Below are positions 51,925 through 62,096 of a stretch of DNA of 64,000 bases, one piece after another; the first letter of the stretch is position 1; each line of letters begins with the position of its first letter. The stretch spans positions 2,474,001 to 2,538,000 of the forward strand of contig OY101120.1 in assembly GCA_956465555.1 (NCBI GenBank), read 5' to 3'. Below the pieces are notes generated by a model, which was given only the letters and a program-made list of their open reading frames with translations, did not search any database and was not told the DNA's origin. This DNA is from Nitzschia sp. pyKryTriq1 (Eukaryota; Bacillariophyta; Bacillariophyceae; Bacillariales; Bacillariaceae). A program made the position numbers and the translations under genes.

Positions 51925-53751
51925 ATGAGATCCTCTTTCGCGAGCAGCACGGGAATTCTTGCCATTGGGGTCATCATGACGTGGTCAGTCGTCCTCCAAC
52001 AACTGCTAGTCGGGAGAAGAATTCTTCAGGTTCAGGGGTTGAATAGCAATACCGGTAGCTGGTCCTCCAGGACAATACATCACTCTTACGGCGGACGGCG
52101 ACTCCTGGCTACAAGTACTACGAGTAGTACTGGTGTGGCGGACGCGCAGGACAGCCAACCAGTCGCTCCACGAAAATTTGTCGCCAAGCCTTTTGATGTA
52201 AGAAGAAAAGGAGGAATATGATGCATGTTCCATGTTTTGCAAAAAAGTCGGACGATATCTCATCCATTCTTTCTTGCTTTCTCTCAGTATCATGAAGAAC
52301 TTACTATTCGGATAGATTCCTTGACCAATATGGGCTGGGGTATCGGGCGAGTACCCATAGATCCGGCACGTATGTGCGAGACGAGTCCGAGGAGTCGTAA
52401 TGTTGAGGATGATGATGAGGAGGAGGAAGACCATGAGGCAGTAGTAGTGGAGAATGATGATCGACTCTGGGTGGTCATGGTGCCCCATGTGGTGGTGGGT
52501 GAATTAGTGAGAGTCCGAGTGTTTCGAAATCAGCGCCAATATTCCGAGGCAGATCTGATGGAGGTAGTGGAGCCTAGCCCTCATCGAGTCGAGCCGAAAT
52601 GTGCCTTGGCGGGTACTTGTGGTGGATGCCAGTATCAACACATGTCCATTGAGGCACAACGCGACTGGAAAACCAAGCATGTGGAAGAAGTTTTAAGACA
52701 ACAGCAAATTTTGGGATACACCACCGCGGAAGACTTGAAGATACTGCCGACTCTTGGGACAGACGAAATTTTCCATTATCGGAGCAAGATTACGCCTCAT
52801 TACAATGCCCCAAGAGAAACGGGGTTGGATACATATGACTTGGAAGCCATTGGGTTTCAGCAATCTTCCAATCGAAATCTAGTGGATGTACCCGAATGTC
52901 CGATTGCTACTGTACCTATTAATGAAAAGTACAAATTGGTTCGAGAAACACTCCACGAAAAGGCCAAGACTGGCGAACTCAACGAGTCGAAAAAGAAAAA
53001 GAAACGAAGAGGGAGCCGGGGTGGTGCCTTGGGTGCGACATTACTCTTTCGCCATGCCGATAATGATCCAGAGACGGGAGAACCAGTCGTGGTGACTGAC
53101 CACAACCAATACATGACAACTACGGTCAAGGATCTAAAATTCCGCTACCTGGCTGGCAATTTCTTTCAAAACAACAACTTTGTGTTGCCCCTCATGGTGG
53201 ACTCGGTTCTGGAAGCCGCCACGAAGCCAATGGCCAATGGGGAAGCTCCGTCGCACTTGATTGATTGCTACTGCGGGTCGGGTCTATTTGCCTTGAGTGC
53301 GGCCTCCAAGTTCCAGCTCTGCGTCGGTATTGAAGTCAACGACAAAGCTGTGGCAGAAGCGACAGCCAACGCAGAATTGAATGGTATTTCCAACTGTCAA
53401 TTTGTTGCTGCTAGCGCGGAAGCCATCTTTACAAGCCCTCCCAAGCTTGAAGTTGTAGTGGAAGGACACGACGCCGAACAAGAGGTCAAGAATTTCCCGC
53501 GCGACAAGACCGTCGTGGTCCTGGATCCTCCTCGCAAGGGATGTTCGGAAGAGTTTTTGGAACAACTCTATGATTATAGTCCTCAAAGGATCGTCTATAT
53601 GAGCTGTGGTCCCGCTACGCAAGCCAGAGATGCGAAGGGCATTGTCGAGATTGGTGGTTACGAAATTGTATCCACACAACCATTTGATTTATTCCCTCAA
53701 ACCAAACACATTGAATGTTTGATGATTTTCGAAAAGAAAGGATTAAAATAG
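51925..53751 (+). CDS. TrmA/RumA-type RNA (uracil-C5) methyltransferase, paralog 2
   Basis: Exons 51925-52197 and 52288-53751 (90-nt GTAAGA...CTCAG intron, phase 0) give 578 residues. The joint reads KPFD|YHEEL, the same place as KPFP|YHFEV in paralog 1. A TRAM-like part (VVGELVRVRVFRNQ), the CX5CX2C cluster (CALAGTCGGCQYQH), FIDCYCGSGLFAL-type SAM motif (LIDCYCGSG), VVVLDPPRKGCS, YMSCGPATQARD and DLFPQTKHIE are all present, so it should be active. Unlike paralog 1 it has an N-terminal extension of about 90 residues that starts MRSSFASSTG, has a hydrophobic stretch (about 10-30) and is Ser/Thr/Arg-rich. An organelle-targeted form is inferred. A Lys/Arg-rich insert (KKKKRRGSRGG) is shared with paralog 1. 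Confidence 0.88.
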
Positions 53752-53958
53752 TGATTGATGTCAAACTAGAAGATGGCAAGCATGAAAGCTACAACTGCAT
53801 GCCACGGTCATCATATTATGGGTTTGTGGAGCACACCGACTGGAGAGTCCAACTGGAGTCTTTCTCGTTCTTTATTCCATACTCTCGAGTGTATTGCACA
53901 GTTCGAATAATTTCCTGCTTCTCTCCGCGGCGTGCCGTGACACCAGTCAGTCCACCTT

Positions 53959-54468
53959 TTAGACGTATGACTGAAAGTTGGACCCAATGTCGGACAAGGC
54001 GACTTCCTGGTCGGGCCCGAAAATGTAATGGGTTGGCTTGTGGGCCCCTCCACTTCGTAGCAATTCGGATGCCATGTACATCATATCTACTTCTGATTTA
54101 TCCGAAGCTGCAATGAAAAACTGGATTCCATTCAGGTGATTGATGACTTCTTCGCGTTGTGGTCCTACCTTGGCCTTTTTCATAATCCCAACGGTAGGTC
54201 CGATCCACGTGATCATGGCCGATTTACATCGCGTTGAAGTGACAGCCTTGCGATCTTCTGCACCCACCCGCAGAAAGCCGCACATTACCTGGTCATCCTC
54301 AAATTGTTCCGCCAATTCTTTGAGTCCACCAGATCCGGTGCCCTTGACACCTATTTTTTTCTTGCCGTCGACGTAACTGAGAATCATTCAATTGATTTTC
54401 CCTTTGGCATCAGCGACCTTGTTCCAAGAGTCCATGATGGCAGCATCGGTCAGATCCAGCTCTCCCAT
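53959..54468 (-). pseudogene. Coactosin-like actin-binding protein with in-frame TGA
   Basis: From ATG 54468 the frame reads MGELDLTDAAIMDSWNKVAD then AKGKIN, then TGA (54390-54388), then MILSYVDGKKK in the same frame to 53959. The downstream part has the ADF-H pattern of coactosins: FLRVGAEDRKAVTSTRCKSA, MITWIGPTVGIMKKAKVG and a FFIAASDKSEVD helix. In that family a Trp sits at the position of the TGA (KIN-W-x-x-LSYDG), so TGG to TGA is the simplest change. No GT-AG intron can remove it without being far too short. Translation from the ATG right after the stop (54387, 142 residues) would lack the first helix. Pseudogene, sequence error or readthrough are all possible. Coactosins bind F-actin. 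It is convergent with TrmA paralog 2. Confidence 0.65.
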
Positions 54469-55219
54469 GATGCTGAGGATGACGATACTTCTTCTTCTTT
54501 GGCTTTATATTGTTCGAACGATAGAGAACGACGTTCGTGTTGTTGTGACCGTTGTCGATCGGTGGCATCATCATCGATCTCATCATCGGACATTGGCACT
54601 TCTATCTTGTCTCTCGAGTAGAGGAATGCGGTGACGAATGATGACGACGACGAAAAAGGGATCTTGGGCATCTCGATTTCGCCATAGGAAGGACCAAGGT
54701 CGGCCCGCTCGCTGGTCATTCCATCATTGGTTCAATCTGATGAATCATCACGACTCACGACTCCCTCATCCTTTGACCCAATCGAGTCACGAATGTTTCT
54801 GCCACGATCTCGATCAACATCCTGCTTATTTTGCGGTCATGAAAGATCCACGTGGCAGCCGCTCATGGATCATTATTTCTCCTGTATTCGACCCAGTCGA
54901 AAATTCGTACCAGGACAGTTTGTACAGTACCGGTGTTGCAAGTAGACGCTGCGTACAAAGCGTACAGTAGACTATGCTCGACGCTCGATCGACCATGGCG
55001 TTCCAGGTTCCAGCAATCTTCGGCGCCCGCGGTGCCGTGTACTTGGTAGCTTTCGTCTCCGGAAAGCGTTTACTCACACTCTCTTAGACATACAACATCT
55101 TGTCTGCGACCCCCTTGGACCTTCTCTGCCCTTACGCTTCTCCCTAATATCATCTGGTATTCATCCTTCTTGTACGGAGGAACGCAGAAAGCAACAAGCG
55201 ATCCAATAAAACCGCCACA
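54469..55219. other. Divergent intergenic region; overlapping acidic open frame
   Basis: A minus-strand frame (54719-54450) encodes an acidic Ser-rich peptide (MSDDEIDDDATD...) that overlaps the coactosin start in another phase. It could be an upstream part of that gene or a chance frame. GTACAGTACCGG words occur near 54923-54935. No other gene. Confidence 0.4.
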
Positions 55220-55951
55220 ATGATCAAGGATATGATAGACAAGCAAGTCATCGAGCTGAAAAAGCTCTGGGCAAACAAACGGCAACTATTATTTCAAGTG
55301 CTGAACTTGGCTATGATTGTATTTTCGGCGTTGATGATCTGGAAGGGTCTCATGTTCTTGACCAAGGTACGTAAGAGGAAGGACAAATACACCTCTATGC
55401 GGAATGATGTAGGATGCTGGCGTGATGGCTCTATTGGCTGATGGGTATCGAAAGATTCTATTCCATGTATGGATATTCTATTCTCACTTTACATCTTTCC
55501 TCTTCCTTTTCTATTGTTCCCTTCTTTTATTTATTACCATTAGTCGGAATCACCTGTAGTGGTGGTATTGTCAGGTTCCATGGAACCCGCGTTTCAACGA
55601 GGTGATATTTTGTTCTTGAACAATGCGGTGGAAGAGGTCGGTGTCGGAGATGTCGTTGTCTTTAAAATAAAGGACCGAGATATTCCGATTGTCCACCGTA
55701 TTTTGAAGGTTCATGAGAATGCGACAGGTCATGTCGAATTACTCACCAAGGGAGATAACAACCGTGTGGACGATCGCGGCTTGTATGCTCCCGGTCAACT
55801 CTGGTTGGAGCGGGAAGATATTTTGGGTAAAGCGGTTGGAACGTTGCGGTATGTGGGAATGGTGACGATTGCGTTGAATGATTATCCAGTATTGAAATAT
55901 GTGCTAGTGGGAATGATGGGCCTCTTTGTATTGACAAGCAAAGAAGGATAG
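55220..55951 (+). CDS. SEC11: Signal peptidase complex catalytic subunit SEC11
   Basis: Exons 55220-55366 and 55544-55951 (177-nt GTACGT...CATTAG intron, phase 0) give 184 residues, normal for SEC11. A single N-terminal membrane helix (about 24-45, [19 protein letters not shown]) anchors it in the ER. The intron removal joins FLTK to [20 protein letters not shown], which holds the catalytic Ser (SGSMEP). The His of eukaryotic-type enzymes is in [11 protein letters not shown] (bacterial enzymes have Lys), and the Asp in [15 protein letters not shown] second hydrophobic segment closes the protein. It cleaves signal peptides in the ER, for instance those of the p24, protease and fibrillin precursors coded nearby. 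Confidence 0.95.
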
Positions 55952-56373
55952 TAGTAGACGCAAAAAGGCACATCAGTGACTCACTCAGTCTACAAAGTAG
56001 AAAGATTCACCATGCAGCCGTGCAATTGCTACTACCCACCCTAAACATTTAGTATTTCTATACTGTTTGGCATGCTTGCAAAACTATTAGTCGATTGGAC
56101 GATTATCACTATAATTGTTTGACACGAAAATAGTGTCATGCTGGTCGTCAAACAATGTATTATTTGCATTCGAGGAGATAGACATCCAATCATCGAGGAG
56201 TCCTGTCTACTAGAGAGTACAGGTACCAGTACCGACTACCGGTACTCGCATGCCGTATACCGTATATAGCAGATTAGATAATACTTGCTGTTGTGGCGCA
56301 CAAGCCCATTCTTGTCGCATCGCGTCTCTTTACCCCAACTAAAAAAGACACCAGGAAGCAATGTATACCTGTC
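55952..56373. other. Convergent intergenic region
   Basis: An AT-rich stretch (56080-56165) and ACCAGTACCGACTACCGGTACTC near 56224-56247. No gene seen. Confidence 0.5.
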
Positions 56374-57816
56374 TCATCTGCTCTCAATACCCCCCACCCA
56401 GCCGTCACCGCCGCCGCCACCACTACCACCCTCTTCGTCATTCGAGTAGTATGCATCCACCGCCTCATACGGCGGCGGCGACGACGACGACGACGATTCT
56501 GGTGGATCTTGCAGGAGCAGAATCCGATACAATCCTAGACGCATCAATAGTTTGGCTCCAGTCTTGAGAGGAGGAGGATGATCATGATCATGATCATGAT
56601 GATACCCGCCCGACGGGAATAAGGAGGAATTGGTCTCCTCAGTAGTACTTGTAGTAGTAGTATTTGTCGATAAGGTCCATTGTAGATTGGACAAATTGGC
56701 GGGAGCCGCCAAGGGCAAAAGGAGCTCTTGCAGGCAGGCAGGAATGAAAGAACGACCATCGTAATGGTCTGAGGAGGAGGAGGAGGAGGAGACACTGACA
56801 ATCGTTTGCAACAATCCCAAGAGTGCCACTGCCAAGGCATCGCAAGAAATTGACGAGGACGACGGCACTGAGAGATTTCCATGATATACCTGTGCAATCA
56901 AAGTGGCAGTGACGTGCCACCAGCCATCGAGCAATCTGAATGCCCGACTACTAGTAGTAGTAGCACCATCCTCATCCTCATCCTCTTGATCACCATCACC
57001 ACCACTTCTGCCGAGTCTTCTTCGTCTTTCGTCACCAACGCCAGAAAATGCTTGCAGAATCATGGCGCGGTGTACCCAGGCAGCATGAGGATGAGAAAGA
57101 AGACTGGACGCCATCCATTTTTCAATGGGGCTGTGGCTATAGCTGTTGTTGTTGTTGTGGAAGATCTCGGAAGTCGTGCCGGTAGCAGTTGTACTAGTAG
57201 TACGAGTAGAGGAAAGATCCAGCATCCAAGAATCGAGCTGTTGCACTAAATGGCATGCGACGCTCTCCAAGGTCCGTTTGCTCGTCTCTATCTCCGCCGC
57301 TTTTTCGTCCTCGCGAGTTGCCCCGTCTCCTCCCGTACCAGCAGCAAGAACAGATCCCGCCAATCGACAGGCCACTTGAAAGAGATGATCCATATGGTCT
57401 CGATGAGGCCTTTCGAGCATCTTCTTCCAGAGTGGTCTGGGCATCGTCGTGCCGGGAGGAGCGCCAATCATTGGAAAGATGGAATCCAGCCGACACTTTC
57501 TTCGTGCGGAAGCAGCAACTGCAGCGGGGAACGGATGATCCTCAAGATGGTGATGACCAGAATGACGACTCGCCTTCTTTTTCTTTTTCCCTTGTTCTTG
57601 TAAACGCTGCTGTTGACGTTGACGAAATCGCTCCTTGACAATGACCATGGCGGCAGCCGTCTGGAGGAGAGACTCTTCTTGGCGCGTCAAGCAGCGGACG
57701 CCGGGAGCGGACGCTGGATCAAACGAGGCGAGAACCCCTCCTCGAACGTCGCCGCCGCCGCCGGATGCTGCTGCTGCTGGTGCTGCTGCACGGCGAGTTG
57801 TCGTGTTCCCTGTCAT
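56374..57816 (-). CDS. Unrecognised protein, low-complexity with helical core
   Basis: 480 residues, single frame. Ala/Gly-rich start, then a basic stretch (RFRQRQQQRLQEQGKKKKK), then a region around residues 105-330 with regular amphipathic helices, for example RPLWKKMLERPHRDHMDHLF, ACHLVQQLDSWM and AFRLLDGWWHVTATLIAQVY. Ser/Thr/His runs (SSSSSSSSDHYDG, HHDHDHDHPPPL) interrupt it. No signal peptide or membrane helix and no domain I can name. The ATG at 57816 is followed by a plausible frame to the stop at 56374. I treat it as a real but lineage-specific protein, partly because antisense frames are no better. Confidence 0.6.
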   Translation of the reverse strand: MTGNTTTRRAAAPAAAASGGGGDVRGGVLASFDPASAPGVRCLTRQEESLLQTAAAMVIVKERFRQRQQQRLQEQGKKKKKASRHSGHHHLEDHPFPAAVAASARRKCRLDSIFPMIGAPPGTTMPRPLWKKMLERPHRDHMDHLFQVACRLAGSVLAAGTGGDGATREDEKAAEIETSKRTLESVACHLVQQLDSWMLDLSSTRTTSTTATGTTSEIFHNNNNSYSHSPIEKWMASSLLSHPHAAWVHRAMILQAFSGVGDERRRRLGRSGGDGDQEDEDEDGATTTSSRAFRLLDGWWHVTATLIAQVYHGNLSVPSSSSISCDALAVALLGLLQTIVSVSSSSSSSDHYDGRSFIPACLQELLLPLAAPANLSNLQWTLSTNTTTTSTTEETNSSLFPSGGYHHDHDHDHPPPLKTGAKLLMRLGLYRILLLQDPPESSSSSSPPPYEAVDAYYSNDEEGGSGGGGGDGWVGGIESR

Positions 57817-57842
57817 TATAGTCGTACAGACAGTGTATAGTC

Positions 57843-57876
<34 letters not shown>

Positions 57877-58642
57877 AATCGTATCCTGCAGACAGATAGA
57901 GAATGATGATTGCTGCTGATGGCAAGGATGAAAATAATGAAAATGAATAAGTGAAAGAAGGATCGAATAAAATGTGAGATCGCGAAGATCGCATCGAACC
58001 AATGCGATCGACCGATCCGATCTCTCTCAGTACTCAAAGGACCTACTACTAGTACTGCTGCTGCTGGTACTACTATCATAGTACCTGGTAGTCTCGGGCC
58101 GCCGGTGCGAGACGAAGCGCTACAACACGCTATTATTGACGACTACTAGTAGTACATACGGTGTACTGCTGTGCTACTAGAAAGTCCAGCAGCAGTCAGC
58201 AGGATCGGCGGCACCATTCTTCTCTACTAGTAGGAGAAGAAAATCAGCAGTAGTACTACTGGTAGAAGAAGGACCACTGCTTGACCTCGTTGTACTATAA
58301 ATATTACTATTCTTAGCTCTAGTAGGAGAGGAAGGAAAATGACGACGGAAATACTATTTCACATGGTTTTACATTACATTTGTTACTACGATGATATTGT
58401 TACACGATAGTACTACTGGTACTCGGACCAGTTTTGTTGGGGCCCATTCTTCTCAAACAACAACAATGACTGACTAACGGACTGACTGACGACTTGCCCC
58501 CGGCAAAAAGAACCGCAAGAAAAATGATGCTGACATTGTTATTTTGTTCTTCTTCTGGTGGATGGATGGTGCTCCTCCTGGTGGTGGACTGATCATGGTT
58601 CTTCTTGCAGCAGCAGCACCACCTTCATGACTAGTAGTATGA
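57817..58642. other. Intergenic with AAGT microsatellite
   Basis: An AAGT/TAAG tetranucleotide run (57844-57876) starts about 28 bp upstream of the start codon of the 480-residue gene. ACTACTAGTACTG words lie near 58045-58075 and 58245-58262. There is no clear gene; a competing frame (58474-59151, minus) is Arg/Ser-rich and has no features. Confidence 0.5.
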
Positions 58643-59608
58643 TTACAACATCCAATGATCGGTGCTGGGTTTGTTAGTTGGATCGTCCTCCTCCTCCTGG
58701 GGCGGCGCCGGTGTGGGTGACGGAGGAGATAGTTGCTGTGGTGGTTGTTGTTCTGCTGCTGCATTTTCTTGGTGGTGGTGCTGCTGCTGCCCCCGTAGGC
58801 GGTCATCCTGCTGGTGCTCGCCGCCGCCACCACCACGATTCCAAGTTCTCTTGTTGTTGTTGTTGTTGCCAACACGCCACCAGCGGTCCTGCTGCTCGCC
58901 GCCCAATATTCGTTCTTCTTCCATCCCGCCCAAGACATGGAACCATTGATCCAATGTACTGTGAGAAACAGTGGGCTGGAATTCTCGTCCTTGGCTCCTG
59001 TTCTCCTGCTCCTTCTTCTTGCCACCCCCTCCTTCTTCTCCTCGTTCGGCTTCTGCCTTATTTTCCTCTGCTGGTGGGGCGCCGGTACCAGCAGCAGTCG
59101 TACTAGTACTACCGCTACTAGTAGTACTCGTCGCCATTCGAGCGGCGGCATTCATGGCAGTGGCGGTGCTATTCCAGGACATGTCTTGGTCGATGCGGTG
59201 GCGATGATGATAATTATGATGAGGATCATCATGTCCACCATGACCACTACTAGTACCACCAGCAGCAGCGTTGTTTGAATACGCGAGTGACGTGCTGCTG
59301 CTGGTCCTCGATGATGATGAGGTAGTAGTAGTACCAGACGGGGTAGTAAATCCTTGATGATCTCCTCCTCCTCCTCCTCGCTGGTGGTGGTGCTGGGACT
59401 GAAAATAGTAGTAGTGGTAGTAGGAATGCTGCTGCTGCCGCTGCTGGTGCTGTTGATTATTCATCAGCATCATCATGCTGTTTGTTGCCGAGGACGATAT
59501 CGAAGAGGGCCCCACGAATGATTCCACCAACAGAACCAGAGAGGAAAGCATCAAAAAGGCTTGCAATCTGGATGTCTGGCTCATCCATTGGACCATGAGG
59601 GGGGTCAT
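58643..59608 (-). CDS. Low-complexity protein with signal peptide, uncertain
   Basis: 321 residues. It begins with a plausible signal peptide (about 14-30, LQAFLMLSSLVLLVES) followed by FVGPSS, so Phe stands at the expected cleavage site, as in diatom plastid precursors. SSSTSLAYS follows further on. The rest is dominated by His/Gln/Ser/Gly/Asn runs and contains a short ordered-looking stretch (DQWFHVLGGMEEERILGG). No domain is recognised and a competing frame overlaps its 3' half. It may be a real secreted or plastid protein with a missing exon, or a chance frame in repetitive DNA. Confidence 0.4.
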   Translation of the reverse strand: MTPLMVQWMSQTSRLQAFLMLSSLVLLVESFVGPSSISSSATNSMMMLMNNQQHQQRQQQHSYYHYYYFQSQHHHQRGGGGGDHQGFTTPSGTTTTSSSSRTSSSTSLAYSNNAAAGGTSSGHGGHDDPHHNYHHRHRIDQDMSWNSTATAMNAAARMATSTTSSGSTSTTAAGTGAPPAEENKAEAERGEEGGGGKKKEQENRSQGREFQPTVSHSTLDQWFHVLGGMEEERILGGEQQDRWWRVGNNNNNKRTWNRGGGGGEHQQDDRLRGQQQHHHQENAAAEQQPPQQLSPPSPTPAPPQEEEDDPTNKPSTDHWML

Positions 59609-60421
59609 TGTTGTTGTTGTTGTTGTTGTTGTTCGTTGTGTTGCTTGCTTGCTTGTCTGTTCTTGGTCTGATTTTAATTCAGTAGGTAAAGCAGTATTGC
59701 TCTATGGTGCACTGGTGGTAGTACCGGTCGTCAACCACAAGGCAGAGGAGGAGGAGTCGATGACGACCTGCTGAATGCTGATGATGGTGATGTTGATGAT
59801 GTGCCACAGCAAGAAGTCGACCGACGACTCAAGAAGAATGAGCAAAATGGTTGGTGCTCACGACGACCACGGTATGAAATGCTGTACCAGGTAAACAGTG
59901 GTGAAATAAAGAGAGAAGGAAAAGACCGATGCGAGGGGGATGATGCGCCAATGCGCCGATGTTCTTGTGATGAATGTTCTTGTGAGATGCGGATGGTCGA
60001 TATGCATGATTGCGATGATGGCTCTCTCGCGCATATATCTTCTGTCGCATCTCTTCTCGCGGTCGGAGAAGAAAAAGCAGATGGTCGCACATGATGAAAT
60101 TCGAAATCGGAATTTCGCCAGAAATTCAAACGTGCGAGATTTTTGGTTCACGAATCACGAATGAATGATCGAATGCGACGAATGAGAAGAATCTTTGTTT
60201 GCAATCCAACGAGTCGTCGTCGTCGTTCGGACGGAGACGGACGGATATCGAGAGCCATCAAAAACTATCCAGCACAAAAATACCATCTACGCATCACACA
60301 ATAAAAAACAAAATGCGATGTTTGTAAAATAGACCAGATATTATATAATACCAGCAGACATCAGCTAATAGCATAGTGTCTGTTTTCTTTTCTGTTTGAA
60401 CAGTCTCGCGAAATCATCACC
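59609..60421. other. Divergent intergenic region
   Basis: A GTT trinucleotide run (59609-59632) sits directly upstream of the previous start codon. ATGCG/CGATG words are common in 59940-60250. An AT-rich stretch (60300-60360) lies just upstream of the SET-domain gene. No gene seen. Confidence 0.5.
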
Positions 60422-61819
60422 ATGACTGGTGATAGCAAATCTTTCATCATCCGGTTCTCGAATTGTTGGTTTTTATTTTTGTTGTTGTGGTTTGTGGGGC
60501 TGGCATCTCCCCTAGTGGTGCCCAACAACAACAGCAACAACAACAACAACAAGAATATTGCTCCTGGCGGCGGCGGCGGCGGCGCGGAAACAGCGTATCT
60601 AAAACCCACCCACCTTCTTCTCCATGACTTTCCATCTTCTGGTCGGGGCGTTCAAACCTTGGTGGATCGAGAGCCTGGCGATATTTTGCTCAAGGTACCA
60701 CGCAACGAAACCATCACTGCGTCGAGCGATCTCAGCAGTGGCAGTGGCAGTAATAATAATAATAATAATAATGACAAAAACGACGACGACCAGCATCACC
60801 AGCCGTCTTATGATTGGCAGCAACTTTCCGAAGAGCAAAAACTATCGTTGAATTTACTATACCTGAAAAAGAAGATGCATCACCCCTATGTGTGTACAGT
60901 TCTACCCGCGGAACACTTTGCAATCTGGACGGTACCTCAAACGATATTTGACGCCCGACCTTGGTCTCTCTTACCACGATGCTATCGAGAAACCTTTCAA
61001 GCCACGCGAGAAATGACATTTCAATTCGCAAAGTCGGTCGAGAAACAGTTCCATATGGAAGATGTGTTATGGGCATTTTCAATGGTTCGTTCGAGATCGA
61101 TTGCTGTGCCGGAATTATTGACTGATGATGATCATCATGATCATGATCATGATGATCATGCTGCAAATAGTGATCCACAAAAAAACAGCATCAGAGCAAT
61201 GCCACTGGCACTGATTCCGGGCCTCGACTTGCTCAATCATCAATTCGATTCTGGATCCTCATTACAATTAGTGGACGGCCAATACTGGACTCTTACTTCC
61301 TCACGATCCTACAAAGCAGCCGATCAAATCTTTCTATCCTATGGCGACGACAAGGATAATTGGAAACTTTTGCTCACCTATGGCTTTGCGGTTGGAAACA
61401 ATCCAAACGCCGTGGCATTTTGGACCTGGGAAGATCTTTTGGATGCCGCGGGGGCGGTCCGTCCTGCCATGTTTTCGGATCACGTACGACGATCCCTGCT
61501 GCGACATCCGCAACTCAAAGTATACGTGTCATTGACGGAGGAACGCGCCACGTTTTCCTTGGATACCCAAACCAAACTCCCTCGAGAGTCCTTGAAGAAT
61601 GGTTTGTTCATGCTCTCGAATCTCGCTACCCAACTTGGTTTCCCGCAAGACGAAACACTCCAGCCAGACGTTCTCGACTTTTTGATCCAGAAACGAGTGG
61701 AAGATCTGGGAGGCTGCTTGTCGTCCTTCTCTGAAGAAGATCTTCCAGAAAAATGGATACCATTCATGGCATCTATGAAGCTTGTTTTGGAGGAAGAATT
61801 GAATCATTTGGCAAAATGA
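60422..61819 (+). CDS. SET-domain protein methyltransferase (SETD3/SETD4/LSMT-like)
   Basis: 465 residues with a good CACCATGAC start. A hydrophobic N-terminus (about 14-34, WFLFLLLWFVGLASPLVV) acts as signal peptide or anchor and precedes an Asn/Gly-rich linker. The SET domain is of the split type: GRGVQTLVDREPGDILLKVP opens it, an inserted helical part (iSET) with EEQKLSLNLLYLKKK follows, then WAFSMVRSRSI, the SAM/lysine-channel motif ALIPGLDLLNHQ, and IFLSYGDDKDNWKLLLTYGF. A C-terminal helical part (about 330-465) corresponds to the Rubisco-LSMT substrate-binding domain. Such enzymes methylate lysines or histidines of non-histone proteins, including chloroplast Rubisco and actin; the target here is unknown. 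The signal peptide hints at a plastid or secretory location. Confidence 0.85.
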   Translation: MTGDSKSFIIRFSNCWFLFLLLWFVGLASPLVVPNNNSNNNNNKNIAPGGGGGGAETAYLKPTHLLLHDFPSSGRGVQTLVDREPGDILLKVPRNETITASSDLSSGSGSNNNNNNNDKNDDDQHHQPSYDWQQLSEEQKLSLNLLYLKKKMHHPYVCTVLPAEHFAIWTVPQTIFDARPWSLLPRCYRETFQATREMTFQFAKSVEKQFHMEDVLWAFSMVRSRSIAVPELLTDDDHHDHDHDDHAANSDPQKNSIRAMPLALIPGLDLLNHQFDSGSSLQLVDGQYWTLTSSRSYKAADQIFLSYGDDKDNWKLLLTYGFAVGNNPNAVAFWTWEDLLDAAGAVRPAMFSDHVRRSLLRHPQLKVYVSLTEERATFSLDTQTKLPRESLKNGLFMLSNLATQLGFPQDETLQPDVLDFLIQKRVEDLGGCLSSFSEEDLPEKWIPFMASMKLVLEEELNHLAK

Positions 61820-62096
61820 ACAAAATAAAGAATTGGCGATGAGGATCTCGCGATCATGCCATCTTCCCAGCACAATAAACGCCCAAATCCAATACAAACA
61901 ACACAATGTTTTCAAATCCCAAGAACCTCTTCTCGATATACTAGCAACCAGCAAATCCAAGTGAAGACTATTTAAGATTATTCTCACTAGTAGTAGCTGT
62001 TGTAGTCATCATACGTCGCGGAGCTAATAGTTGACACGTTTGCAGCAAATCGAACCATCGATCGCGGAAACGTAGGATCCTGTCTCTCAAGAAGCG

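Noticed and set aside
54450-54719. 89-codon acidic frame as an N-terminal exon of the coactosin gene
   Set aside because: It is in another phase and no GT-AG intron of normal size joins it to the coactosin frame. Kept only as a note.
58474-59151. 225-codon minus-strand frame overlapping the low-complexity gene
   Set aside because: Arg/Ser/Thr-rich shift-frame product of the same repeats; the other frame has a signal peptide and was preferred.
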